Source of the DNA: Lutraria lutraria
Taxonomy: Eukaryota > Mollusca > Bivalvia > Venerida > Mactridae
Length of the DNA stretch: 64,000 nt
Reading direction: 5' to 3'
Assembly: GCA_964023205.1 (NCBI GenBank)
Contig: OZ026839.1
Coordinates: 18,010,386 to 18,074,385, forward strand
Every line of letters starts with the position of its first letter. Position 1 is the first letter of the stretch. Both the position numbers and the translations under genes were made by a program. This document shows, one piece after another, positions 11,879-22,907 of the stretch. Below the pieces are notes generated by a model. It saw only the letters and a program-made list of their open reading frames with translations. It made no database searches and had not been told where the DNA came from.

Positions 11879-12155
11879 CTGAAATAACAATAAAACAAGA
11901 ACTGAGTATGAAAGAACTTGACTCCAAGGGTGCAATTTTGGCAACATGAATTAAAGTGCTAGACTCAAATGGTCATTATGGTGGCATTTGGCAATATATT
12001 TTTCCAGTTCAAAATTTAAGGAAAACATATTACGATGCAAGCCAAAAGGTGATCAAAAGATGTAGGTGTATTTAGTTTGGATCTAATGTAAAATCAATTC
12101 CCCTTAAATATGTTAAATTCCATATACAAAGTCTGTAGTGTTGTGATGTACCTAC

Positions 12156-12295
12156 CATTTCAGCTTGGGACTGACCAACAGATACAACATTGTAGAATTG
12201 GGTTCATCGGTGAATGTATGCGTTACCCCACACTTGGACTGAGAAATGGATGTGACATCTGTAGGTTCATTGTGGAATGTATCAGCTGCATCATG
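12156..12295 (-). pseudogene. Second exon of the Helitron-like gene
   Basis: On the minus strand a 'ttattttag' acceptor and a GTAGGT donor bound 140 bases. Entered in phase 0 from the exon at 12,437-12,511 it stays open for 46 codons (HDAADTFHNEPTDV...), leaving phase 2. Asp/Thr/Ser-rich, no recognised domain. The next exon (from 11,878) is one base out of phase with the protease frame, consistent with decay. Confidence 0.5.
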
Positions 12296-12436
12296 CTAAA
12301 ATAACAATTAAACAAGAGCTAAGAATTCAAGTAATTGACTGAAATGGTGGCATTTTCTTCTAACAAAAACAGATGAACATGGAAGCGAATATTTATACAT
12401 TCTATTCAAAATATCAAATTACTGTAAATAGCTTAC

Positions 12437-12511
12437 ATTTCGAGCCTGACGTTTTCGTAACTGATCTGCACGTTGGTTTTGACCAGAAGATTTCCTTTTC
12501 AATTTCGGCAT
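12437..12511 (-). pseudogene. First coding exon of the Helitron-like gene
   Basis: ATG at 12,511 opens exactly 25 codons (MPKLKRKSSG..., ending RKRQARN) to a GTAAGC donor at 12,436. Such short, highly basic starts are common in transposon proteins. Phase 0 at the donor matches the exon at 12,295. A 'ttttattccag' acceptor upstream, near 12,542, could add a 5' untranslated exon. Confidence 0.5.
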
Positions 12512-12519
12512 CTTTCAAC

Positions 12520-13130
12520 AAATCAGAGAGCTCAACCTGGAATAAAACAAATTCCAGTTTTATTTTATTCATAAAAAGTATCATAAAAGAAGTTGTTACA
12601 TACAACTGAAGGATGAATACAAAAAGACGTAATGTAATACATTGTTCTCTGAGTGAGTGTGTAATGTTAAATTTTTCAACATAGAGCAAATAACATATCA
12701 CTCTATATGCACTCATATATGCAAAATTAACTGAAATATTCAATTTTTGAAAGTTTCAAGTAATACAGTAATCATTTAACTTCAAATGTAAACAAATGTC
12801 AAAGTGAATGGTTTGGCTTTAAATGTTCAATTTTCCATTACAAAAGAAAAATAATAAATGTGATCACAGTTTTGAAACACATACATATTACAAATCAAAA
12901 TCCCACAACAATATTAGCGGGGGGGAAACACTACAAGAATTACAAAAGGTCACCAAGCACTGCAGGTGGTTATATGTGTGGTTAAACAATATTATTATGT
13001 ACACGCTAGGATAAAAGAAGTACAAGCAAGGTGGATGTCCTACAGTGTTACCAATTACAGAGTTTACTATGTATTAAAACCACAAAGTCATTCTTTAAAT
13101 GTTCAACATCCTCCTCAAAGTTTTCTGAAT
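12520..13130. other. No gene; segment shared with 15,780-15,930
   Basis: Positions 12,940-13,090 (gtcaccaagcactgcaggtg, ataaaagaagtacaagc, ctacagtgttacc) recur in diverged form at 15,780-15,930 in the same orientation. This suggests two copies of one repeat flanking the LINE 3' end between them. Confidence 0.5.
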
Positions 13131-13139
13131 CTAGTTTTC

Positions 13140-13800
13140 TTCCTCATCTCCAGACTCATCACTGTTTTACTTTTGGTTATCTTCTCCTTCAATGAATGTG
13201 GATGTCCCCTGCGCATTATCTTTTCCATCAGTGGAACTGGTGGCATCATCATTTTTCTGGATCTTCCTTAGTTTGCTTTGCTCCGTCTGGATACTGTCTG
13301 CACTTCTTTTTTGATTTCTGTTATTTTCTACTACATTGCTTAGCTTCTTGCCCTTTCCTATCCTTGCTACACTTTCTTTCTTCCTGTCTTGCTTTTCTTT
13401 TCTGTAGGGACCATTGGAGAATCTTCCTCATCGAAGGTGTCATCTAATACGCTATCTAATAACGGTCTGCTGTCTTTGAGATCATTTTTCGTCTCATCAA
13501 GTTCTTTTTGTAGGTTTTTGGGTTTTTTTCGTCCGCGTCAAATTTGCCCTTTTTAGTACTCTGGAGGTCTTTCCTAAGACCTGAAACTTTGGCATAACTG
13601 TCCTCCAGTGCTTAGTTCATTTTTCCTTAGGCACTGATAATAAGGTTAGAGTGTGAATTGACTCTGTCATTAAGGGCATTTAACATAGTCATTTTGTCTT
13701 TGGTCATTCCTCCAACAGAGATTGTTGTATAGCCAGTCCAGTCATCTGGAGCGCTATCCTTTTTAATTCTTCACAGCTTGCCTTAATTGAATTCATTGTC
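13140..13800 (-). pseudogene. Decayed coding region, charged, unknown
   Basis: On the minus strand, ATG near 13,796 opens MNSIKASCEELKRIALQM. A second frame then reads DDWTGYTTISVGG and KDKMTMLNALNDRVNSHSN, and a third, at 13,150-13,420, reads KEKQDRKKESVARIGKGKK and then NDDATSSTDGKDN. Low-repeat, Lys/Glu-rich stretches across three frames suggest a broken gene, perhaps a transposon ORF. I do not recognise the family. Confidence 0.35.
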
Positions 13801-13859
13801 AGAAAGCAGACACTCCCCCATAAAGCAGTGACAAACACCAGAACTCAACATTAATATAA

Positions 13860-14390
13860 TAAGGGGGGAGAGAATATGTGGTCAATAAGAGCAAGCCGAT
13901 TCTAAATTTTCAATGAATCATGTCTTTGGTTACCATGCATAACAATGTGTTTGATGGTTTTTTATATTGTTTTATAATAAGTATCCACTGTTATTGCTAG
14001 GTTTGTAAGTTTTGAAATAGACAGAGTCAGACCCCAAGCTAAATTACAATCATATTTAAAAGACATGCTGCCATGTAACAGTACAGTAATATTGAGCCCT
14101 GGCATCCCAAGGTTATATTCCATGTTGGTGAAGGTATGTGGCTGTATGGTTTTATCTTTAATAAATACTTGTGAATTTCCACAATTTTTATCAAGAATAA
14201 TTCAGAAAATTTGGCGCTGTATTCATATGGTTACCAAACATAAGTATTGTTTTGTAAATCAAACAGTTCCAAGTTACAAATAGTTTTGGAAACATGGTCT
14301 TTACTAATTGGATGCAGGTTGAAACATAACGGTTTTTTTAAATGGTCTTTACAAACAATCCACATAACTTTTATAATATTTATATATATG
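13860..14390. other. No supported gene
   Basis: AT-rich sequence with a short 'aaggggggaga' stretch and a TA-rich microsatellite at 14,380-14,402 (atatatgtatatatatatac) just before the LINE fragment. Confidence 0.45.
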
Positions 14391-14399
14391 TATATATAT

Positions 14400-15681
14400 A
14401 TACAGGTTACTTCAGTCTATAAATATATGGGTCTGCTATTTACGCCTACATTCTCATGGTCTGCTGCTCTGGAAAAACTAGCAGGTCAAGCACAAAGATC
14501 CATTTTGGACTTGTATAACTATCAGAAACCGTTTGGTAATTTTAATTTAGCGCAACTATTTATTATGTTTGATTCAATGGTTAAACCAGTTTTAACATAT
14601 GGTTCACAAATATGGGGTTACAAAAACGCACCTGAAATAGAATCCGTACAATTATCCTTCTGTAAGAGATATTTAAGTGTTAAATCTTCAACAAATAATT
14701 GTGTTGTTTTAGGCGAATGTGCTCGATTACCCCTGTGTATTATTAATATGTCTAATTGTATAAAATATTAGTATAAACTGTTACACATGAATGACCATAG
14801 ATACCCTAAAAGATGTTATTATATGTTAAAAACACTTGATGAGGGAGGTCGGCTAACATGGGCTTCATGCGTTAAGCATCTTTTGTTTCTGTATGGTTTT
14901 GGCTTTGTATGGATTTCTCACCAAGTTGCCGACATTGGGCTTTTTATCAGTGCATTTAAACAAAGATTAATAGATTGTCATAAACAAAATTGGAACCAAC
15001 TAGTCCAAGTTTCCAGTAGATGTCTACATTATAAAGAATTTAAATCATTGCTTAACACAGAACAATACTTAAAAATGAATCTACCAGTAAAATATAGACA
15101 AGCACTTTCTCGTTTTCGCTGTTCTAGTCACAAATTTAATGTTGAACTTGGCAGACAAAACAATATACCGTTCGATCAACGTATTTGTCAATTCTGTTTT
15201 CTAAATGATAATGTCAGGGTTGTAGAATGTGAATATCATGTCTTTTTCTTTTGTAAAAGGTTTGAAAATATCAGAAAATCGTACTTATCAAATTAGTACA
15301 CATCTGATAGAGATTTGCTAAACTTTATACATTAATGAGTTCAACTAACAGAGAAATCATCTACAAAACTGCTTTATACGTTGAAAAATTAATGAGATAT
15401 TTTGATTTACCAATTGACGTTGAATAGTCTGTTTGAATTGATTAAGTATTATTATATATTGTAATTGTATACATTTGTTTATATGAATGTTAACATAAAT
15501 ATATACATGTCTATGTAAAATATTGTTATTAGGAAGTCAAAGCATGTATGTAAAACCTCTTTTTGTTTAAAGAGATAAGCAGCTTACACAACTCTATATG
15601 TATAACTTGTGATGTGTATATGAATATGTATTCTTGGCCGGTGGCCTCTATTACTAAATAAAATCTTTGAATCTTGAATCT
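14400..15681 (+). pseudogene. LINE carboxyl domain and 3' end
   Basis: The frame to 14,771 carries YKYMGLLFTPTFSW, MVKPVLTYGSQIWGY, SFCKRYL and LGECARLPLCI. After a stop, 14,787-15,296 continues RYPKRCYYMLK, FKQRLIDCHKQNW and RFRCSSHKFNVE, ending in the zinc-type motif CQFCF...EYHVFFFCKRF. This is the post-RT region of a LINE family common in bivalves. The 3' end shows an AATAAA-like stretch and short direct TTGAATC-type repeats at about 15,660-15,681, a typical LINE tail. The RT core is missing, so it is 5'-truncated. Confidence 0.85.
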
Positions 15682-15689
15682 ATAGTGTA

Positions 15690-16590
15690 AAACATGCATA
15701 ATTTTAAATAAAAACCCCATGACATTCAGCCACTGCAGAAAATCCGCTAACTAATTTGATTATAAGAGGTATTGTAAAAAAGAAACAAGACATCACCAAA
15801 GGTTAGGAAGCACTACAAGTGGTTAGGTATGTGAGGATTAAAGAAGAACTAGCAATGTGTATGTGCTACAGTGTTAACCGGGTACACCACGTACTCTCTA
15901 ACTACTACAATGGCTATCAAACAGAATAAATATGACATTACTGAATTTTGTGTTTCATCTGTTATTCTTTTAAATTGAGCAGAATGCGTTCGGTAAAGTT
16001 AGAGAATGCTCTAGGAGGTCTGCCATGGAACAATACAGCTTTCAGGTAAGTCAAAGTGGTACTGGAATTGGAAAGAATTACATACAAATGCATACTATAA
16101 AAAGCTAGAAAAAAATATGTCCATTCAACATGCAATAGTCTACAATGAGATATACAAGAATACATTCTGAACTGACAACATCTGAAGCTGCATTGTTGAG
16201 AAAGACAACTGTTAAAAAGTACACTTTATGACATTGTGTGGTTATATAGTGCTTTCACTATATAATGAAATGATATATTAAGTCGACAAAATACTACATT
16301 TCTTTCAATATTATCAGAGAGAACTAAATCTTTCCTTCTATATAAGAGTAAAATCAATTTTGAAATCTAATTTTAGGTTGATGCTAATGGTAAACAGTTG
16401 CCTTTCTGTAGTACCCATGCACTGTGAAAAACCCATGTACTTGTGGAAATCATGATTAGAATAAAGTAAAAATGAAACTTACCAATAAACAGCTGGTTAA
16501 AAAGTTACTCCCTTGAAAAATCGCGAAACAATTAAGCCCAATTAAAATATCGCAAAATCAAACTCGATAAAAATATTGTATGTGTAAATA
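15690..16590. other. No firm gene; one exon-like stretch on plus
   Basis: 15,780-15,930 repeats 12,940-13,090. At 15,984-16,045 a plus frame (MRSVKLENALGGLPWNN...) ends exactly at a GTAAGTC donor, but no partner exon is visible. The remainder is AT-rich. Confidence 0.3.
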
Positions 16591-17330
16591 GGTCGCATGT
16601 CTCCAATCAAACCTGACCTATATATCATCTATATACTACTTCTGACCAAGTTCGGTGAAGATCGGGTGAAAACTATTTGAATTAGAGTCCAGACATTATG
16701 CTGTATGTTTAAAACGCACTTAGTGACCCTGTGAACGAGTTTTTGACCCTAAATAATCCATATTGGCAGATGACCTAGATATCATGTAGATGCAACTTCT
16801 GACCACGTTTGGTGAAGATCAGATGAATACTTTTCGAATTAGAGTCCGGACATCGTGTTGAAGGTTTAAAACGCACTGGGGCCATACTTTTAACAGACTT
16901 GGTTGAGGTCCGCTAGACAATGCTACATACCAAATATCTTAGCTCTAGGTCTTGTGGTTTCGGACAAGAAGATTTTTTACATTTTCCTAAATATATTAGA
17001 TTACACCAGAGCAGGGCCAATTTTGACACAAGGGCAATAATTTGAACAAACTTGTTAGAGGTCCACTAGATAATACTAAATACAAAATATCTAGGCTCTA
17101 GACATTGTGGTTTCGGCCAAGAAGATTTTATTAATTTTCCTTTATAAGCCTGTATGAATCAAATGACCCCTGGGGCGGGGCCAATTTTGACCCTAAGGCA
17201 ATAATTTGAACAAACTTGGTAGAGGTCCACTAAACAATTCTACACACCAATGACAAGAACATTTTTAAAATTTCCCTATATAAGTCTATGTAAAATCAAG
17301 TGACCCCTGGGGCGGGGCCAATTTTGACCC
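16590..17330 (+). repeat. Pearl-like tandem-core repeat, plus part
   Basis: Two units of about 140 bases carry 'gttcggtgaagatc', 'gaattagagtcc' and 'taaaacgcact' (16,600-16,870). They are followed by units with 'ggtccgctagacaatgctac', 'ttagctctagg' and 'ggggccaattttgaccc'. The same cores occur at 45,480, 57,470 and 61,900. Confidence 0.85.
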
Positions 17331-17555
17331 TAGAACCTAGACCCTAGCATTGCCTAGTGGACCTCTACCAAGTTTGTTCAAATTTTTGCCCCATGGTCAA
17401 TATTAGTCAAGCCCCGGGGTTAGTAGATTTCAACACCTACTTGAGAATTTAGGTTCATAATTCTTTACCATGTCAAATAACCTTTCGATGATCAAATTAT
17501 CCCTTAGTGTTACAATGCTCAGGTGAGGGATATAGGGCCATCATGGTCCTCTTGT
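17330..17555 (-). repeat. Pearl-like 5' head, inverted
   Basis: On the minus strand it begins 'acaagaggaccatgatggc', then 'cctgagcattgtaacact' and 'catggtaaa', the same head as the plus-oriented copy at 45,358. Its core is cut at about 17,330, where a plus-oriented core begins, making a tail-to-head inversion junction. Its outer end abuts the 29-bp LTR remnant at 17,555. Confidence 0.8.
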
Positions 17556-17600
17556 TTCAATATAGATAGAAAATTATAGAACATTTGGTAGCAGAGCGAG
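17555..17600 (+). mobile_element. 5' LTR remnant and primer-binding region of BEL/Pao element
   Basis: 17,555-17,583 (tttcaatatagatagaaaat..., ending agaaca) matches the last 29 bases of the 3' LTR at 24,032-24,060 with one difference. It is followed directly by 'tttggtagcagagcg', which resembles the TGGTA(G/T)CAGAGC primer-binding segment that follows 5' LTRs. The other 150 or so bases of the 5' LTR are absent. Confidence 0.7.
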
Positions 17601-17735
17601 GTTTTATTCAGTCCAATTGATCATAGCATAGGATTTTGCGAACTGTCATTAATTTCGAAGGTGTATGTGGAATATTCGGTTAATCAGTGTGAAAATCGTA
17701 TTCGGATAATTCAGGTAATCGGATAGTGTTTCATC

Positions 17736-18543
17736 ATGGCTTCTGGAGAAGACGAAGATACTTCAAAATATCATGAAACAGGGTCAACTTTGATTGATAT
17801 TAAACTTAAAAAGTCTCGGTTTAAAGCAGCATTTACAAGGACTCGTAACAGATTGCATAGTTTTCTAGAAGATGAAAATTCAGATAGAGTATTACTGAAG
17901 GAAACGTTAGACAAATTAGAATCAACAATGGATAAAGCCATCGAGGTAATAACTGATGTTGTTGAATTTTATAAAGTGAATAAACGAACAGTTGAAATGG
18001 TTAAAGTTTCACATGTGAAATTGAAAACATTGAAGCACAGTATGATGAAACCATGAAATTGTATCATAATTTTGGAGTACATCTGATAAATTGTCAGTTA
18101 GCGAACCCAGTGAGCTTGTAAGACCAGACGTAAGTGCAGATATGTACAAACAATTGCAGCGTGTCTCCATACCTGTGTTCACGGGTGTTAAGAAACAGTA
18201 TCGGTTTTGGAAAACTGCAATTCACACTTGCATAGACAATACAAACGCTACCTCAGAGTATAAATTTCTGCAGTTAAGACAATATCTTGGTGGTGAGGCA
18301 TTGAAAGCTATAGAAGGTTTGGGACATTCTGAGTTAGCATATGAAGCAGCGAAAGAAAGGCTGAATAGAAAGTTTGGAGGAGATCGCAGGAATATCAGTC
18401 GTTTTCCCGAGGAATTAGATAGGTTCCCAACGATTAGGTATGAAAACACAAAGATGATTGAACGATTCGGTGATCTCTTGGACATAGCTGTAATAAATCT
18501 CAAGGAAAGTGATGAAAAAGATTTAAAGAGTGAGTTTATGTAA
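17736..18543 (+). pseudogene. BEL/Pao gag, amino part
   Basis: ATG at 17,736 follows a 150-base leader. The first frame (to 18,056) is coiled-coil-like and Lys-rich (IDIKLKKSRFKAAFTRTRN). A shift and stop follow, and 18,091-18,543 continues with the capsid-like region (IPVFTGVKKQYRFWKTAIH, KFLQLRQYLGGEALKAIEGL), the typical DUF1759-like gag core of BEL/Pao elements. An in-frame stop at 18,541 interrupts the link to the zinc knuckle region. Gag packages the element RNA in cytoplasmic particles; this copy cannot make an intact one. Confidence 0.8.
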
Positions 18544-18549
18544 TTTCAG

Positions 18550-19281
18550 TTGTTAAAAAACTTGCCAGAAACAATGATATCGAAATACGAACGATGTGTT
18601 TTTGAAAATAAAATCTCAGAGACAGTTGAGACATTAAAAGAGTGGGTAGTTCAAGAATCTGAATTTAATAGTATAGCTGTTGAGACAAAACGCGGTTTGG
18701 TTTACAAAGGGAACTATGAACATGATAGAAATAATGAACGTTCACATACTCACTTTACATCTAACAATGCTCCGAGAAGGAAATGTAAAGTATGTAGTTC
18801 AAGTCATGGAATATGGGAATGTGACGCAATGAAAGGTCTAACTGTTAATGAAAGATGGAACAAAGCCAAGTTGTTGAAATTATGTTTTCGCTGTTTGAGC
18901 GCTAATCATTCAGAAGTAGACTGTAGAAGAACAAAAGTTTGTGGAATTAACAATTGTGGAAAACTACATCATAGATTACTCCATGCAACTACATTAAATC
19001 CTACCTCCCAGGAATTTAAACCTGAGAGAACTGAAGAGAATCAGTCTTTTACAAGTGTACAAAATACAAAAAAATCTATTGCATTAAGAACAATACCAGT
19101 TATTCTAGAATCAAATGGAAAGAAATTGAAAGTGAATGCTCTTCTCGATGATGGAAGTACTCAAAGTTATATCAACTCTAGTGTTGTAGCTGAATTGAAT
19201 GTACCAGTAGAAGGAAATATGTATAGTATGACAGTAAACACATTAAATGGTAGACAAGAACATTTAAAACTGCTTCAGTAA
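18550..19281 (+). pseudogene. BEL/Pao nucleocapsid zinc knuckles and aspartic protease
   Basis: Residues about 78-90 give CKVCSSSHGIWEC and residues about 115-150 give CFRCLSANHSEVDCRR and CGINNCGKLHHRLLH, the Cys/His knuckles of BEL/Pao gag. The protease start follows: ALLDDGSTQSYI near residue 205, with the catalytic Asp-Gly-Ser form. The frame ends at 19,281 inside the protease domain after a shift. It continues the same element as the gag frame upstream, separated by a single stop. Confidence 0.85.
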
Positions 19282-19441
19282 CAGTTGGTTTAGAAAGCTT
19301 AAATGGAGGTGTAAAACTGCATATCATGGCAAATGTAATAGACAATGTGACTGGAAATTAAAGAATATTAGAACTGAATGAAGTAGCCAAAAAGTGGGAT
19401 CATTTGAAAGGAATTAATTTCCCACAGTTGAACACAAAAAA

Positions 19442-20400
19442 GTGGAAATGCTAATAGGACTAGATTATAGTGATTTGCACCAGTCATTACATGAGGTAAA
19501 AGGGGATCAAGGTGAACCAGTAGCTCGCTTAACCCCTCTCGGATGGACATGTGTAGGGAAACTCTGTAAGGATTTCAGTTCTTCCAACAGTTATCATACA
19601 TTCTTTCAAACTAATGACTCTGTGCTGAGCGAAACACTTACTCGGTTTTGGGACCTTGCATCTACTGGAATCTGTGAAAACCAGCTGTCGCCAGAAAATA
19701 TGAAAGTAGTTCAATCACAGAACAGTCTATTAACTATACGTCTAACAGATATGAAGTGAGCTTACCGTGGAAGGATCAAGCTACAGAATTGCCAGACAAC
19801 TATGAAATGGCATATAAACGATTAGAAAATACTGAAAAACGCTTACAGAAGGATATCAACATTCATGAAGTATACTCAAATACAATCGACCGATATGTTG
19901 AATTGGGATACGTGTCTAAAGTTAACAAAAATGATGAAAAAAGATGGTATCTGCCACATTTTCCGGTGATACGACCTGATAAAGCTACTACAAAGGTTAG
20001 AATAGTCTTTGACGCATCTGCCAAACATGATGGATTGTCCTTAAATGATGTTGTGCAATCAGGACCTAACCTTCAGAGAGATTTGTTTGATGTGTTGATG
20101 CGATTTCGTCGAATTCAAATAGCTTTAATGTGTGACATACAAGAGATGTATTTACAAGTTGGAATTACACCAGCTGATCGACCATTCAACAGTTTCCTAT
20201 GGAGATCGTCATTTGAAAATGAACCAGATGTATACCAGTTTAACCGTTTGGTGTTTGGTTTGAATGCTTCACCATTTCTAGCACAATATGTGTCACAGTA
20301 GAATGCTCAGTGTTTCATGAATGAATTTCCATTAGCAGCAGACACTGTTATGAAATTTACATATATGGATGACAGTATGGACTCGGTATCTAGATAAATT
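19442..20400 (+). pseudogene. BEL/Pao protease end and reverse transcriptase
   Basis: 19,442-19,759 holds the signature LIGLDYSDLHQS then GEPVARLTPLGWTCVGKLC, which joins protease to RT in BEL/Pao pol. 19,756-20,301 gives RWYLPHFPVIRPDKATTKVR, VFDASAK, MCDIQEMYLQVGI and FNRLVFGLNASPF, the RT fingers and palm. A stop follows at 20,299. The catalytic YMDDS box is encoded just downstream at about 20,362-20,378 in another frame. Two or more breaks show it cannot produce polymerase. Confidence 0.85.
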
Positions 20401-21073
20401 TGAAGGTATTATTCTGTACCATGAGTTGTCGGATCTTTGGCAGAAAGCTAATGTGTTTGCCAGAAAGTGGTTATTTAATTCAAAGACGGTTATGAAAAAC
20501 ATCCCTATACAGGAGAGAGCTTATGAAATTGACATTAGTAAAAATGATCTTCCGACAGTAAAAACTTTAAGCATTTTATGGAAAGCCACAACAGACACAT
20601 TTCTTTGTCGTTACAATGCTCTAGATTTACCTGAAGAATTTACTAAAATAAGTCTCCTGAGTAGGATAGCTACAATTTATGACCCGCTTGGATTCCTTAC
20701 TCCGTATACAGTTCGTGCTAAATTACTTATGCAAGAATCTTGGTTGAACGGAACTGACTGGAATGAAAAATTGGGTGAAGAGTTAAATACAACTGGTTAC
20801 AGATGGTTTCAAGAATTAACTGATTTAGAACAAGTGACAATTCCAAGATGTATTTGTTATGATAATGATCTCAGTGAGATACACATTTTTGTTGACGCGT
20901 CTGAGAGAGCCTATGGCACAGTAGCGTATAATAAAACATATCTGGATGGAACTCCTACAATAAGATTTATATCTGCTAATAGCAAAGTTGCCCCTCTTAC
21001 AACAGTTAGTATACCTAGATTAGAATTAATGGTTGCATGTCTTGGACTGAATTTAGCCAAAAAAAGTATGTAA
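20369..21073 (+). pseudogene. BEL/Pao RT thumb and RNase H region
   Basis: The frame carries LLSRIATIYDPLGFLTPYTV, characteristic of the RT-RNase H linker (Peptidase A17-type region) of BEL/Pao. It continues with EIHIFVDASERAYGTVAYN, including the first RNase H Asp, and VSIPRLELMVACLGLNLA. It ends at a stop at 21,071; the remaining RNase H sequence (WSDS-like 'TFWSDSTNVLWWI') is out of frame at 21,100-21,140. Confidence 0.8.
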
Positions 21074-21188
21074 GGGGTTAGAAGCTAGCTTAAGTTCAGT
21101 AACTTTCTGGTCAGACAGTACTAATGTTCTGTGGTGGATTCGAGGACAGAGCAGAAAATATAGACCTTTTGTAGCCAACAGAATTGGA

Positions 21189-22459
21189 ATGATACATAGT
21201 GATACAGCTCCTGAACAATGGTGGTATGTTCCGACAAGAGAAAATCCAGCTGACTTAGCGTCTCGAGGTTTATCAGTTATAGAATTAAGTAGCAACAAAT
21301 TATGGTGGACTGGGCCTGACTTCCTGATGTTCTCAAAAGATTATTGGCCAAAGAAGGATTTTAAACAAAATGATGAAGCTAAGATTGAATTGAAAAGAAA
21401 ATCTATGCGTAATGATAGTGAATTGTACCAGTTCTTCATACAGGAAACAGAGAACCTAGAAGAAAATAGACTTGAACCCAAACGCTATTCGAGTTGGAGT
21501 CGTTTAGTACACGTTCTCGCATGGGTCAACAGATTCATAGATAATTGTCAGCTGAAATTACAAGGAAGAAAAAATTCTTGCCTCCTGTGTGAAGAAATCA
21601 AATCATCAGAAATGCAGTTAATTAAACAGGCACAAATGCAATATTTTAGTGATGATTATAGAAGTCTCATGAAGGGGAGACAACTCACAACATCAAGCAA
21701 ACTCTTAGCTCTGAATCCAAAATTGGATGAAGAAGGTGTAATGCGAAGTGACAGTCGACTTAAATGTCATGAAATCCTTCCATACGACGTGCGTTTTCCT
21801 GTAATTCTTCCTCGACAAAGTTGGATCACTAAGTTAATCATTAAGCATTATCACGAACAAAACAAACATTGTGGTACCAATTAAACTTTGTCAACTTTGA
21901 GCACAAAATACTGGATTATCTCAGCAAGGGAAGAAATTCGAAAAGTAGAAAATGAATGTCGAGAGTGTAGACGTCGGAAAGCTAAAGTAGCAAAACAGAC
22001 TATGGGACCAATACCAGAATTAAGGTTAGGAAGATCAATGATCAATCAGGACCATTCTTAACGAAGCAAGGCCGTGGAAAGGTCAGACAAAAACGGTACT
22101 TGTGTGTGTTTACGTGCATGGTATGCAGGGCGGTACATTTGGAAATAGCTTACAACTTAGACACAGACTCATTTCTTAATACATTCTATAGATTTATAAG
22201 TCGTCGTGGTATGCCAAAAATAGTTGTTTCAGACAATGGCACGAACTTCATAGGTGCTGCGAGAGAACTACGAGAACAGTATGATAGATTAGATAAGAAC
22301 AAAATATCAGAAAAAGGAGCAACACAAGGTATTCTGTCGTTATTTAATCCCCTGTTGCACCTCATTTTGGTGGTATACACGAGTCCGTGGTTAAAAGCGC
22401 AAAGAGAGCTATATTCAAAATACTTGGAAATTCTGAGGTTAACGACGAAGAACTTATGA
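21189..22459 (+). pseudogene. BEL/Pao integrase region
   Basis: 21,189-21,884 reads WWYVPTRENPADLASRGL and WWTGPDFL, the start of the integrase segment, through RQSWITKLIIKHYHEQNKHCG, whose His pair belongs to the zinc-binding HHCC motif. After a break, 22,100-22,459 has CRAVHLEIAYNLDTDSFLN and KIVVSDNGTNFIGAARELRE, the integrase core with catalytic Asp in SDNGTNF. The glutamate part is split by a shift near 22,340. Integrase inserts the DNA copy into chromosomes; this one is broken. Confidence 0.85.
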
Positions 22460-22679
22460 CTGCGTTTGTCGGTGCGGAATGCTTGGTTAATAGTAGACCA
22501 TTGACTTACCAAAGTGCAAACCCAACTGATATTTGTGTACTTACTCCTAATCATTTTTAACTGGTCAATTAGGAGGACAATTTGCTGCTGATTACTAGTA
22601 TATTGAAGTAACTAGTTTCAATTTACATAAAAGATGGCAAAGAGTACAAGAACTGATTACACATTTTTGGAAGCGATGG

Positions 22680-22907
22680 ATGCAGGAATATATGCCTATG
22701 CTTGGGTCTAGAAAAATATGGCAACAGCAATCCAGAGATTTTAAAGCTGGAGACGTAGTGTTAATAATTGAACCAGCTCAGACGAGAGGACAGTGGAATT
22801 TGGGTAGAATTTCTCAAGTTTTTCCTGGTGTTGATAATCATGTACATGTGGCTGAAATTCGCACTGGGAATAAGATTAATTACCAATTACGCGTCTTTCT
22901 TTATTAG
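22680..22907 (+). pseudogene. BEL/Pao pol carboxyl terminus (DUF5641-like)
   Basis: The 75-residue frame carries KAGDVVLIIEPAQTRGQWNL then GRISQVFPGVDNHVHVAEIR, the usual final domain of BEL/Pao polyproteins. It closes pol about 960 bases before the 3' LTR. Confidence 0.8.

Noticed and set aside
12966..13447. Plus-strand hydrophobic frames
   Set aside because: They mirror charged minus-strand coding text and have Ser/Leu/Phe-rich shadow composition.
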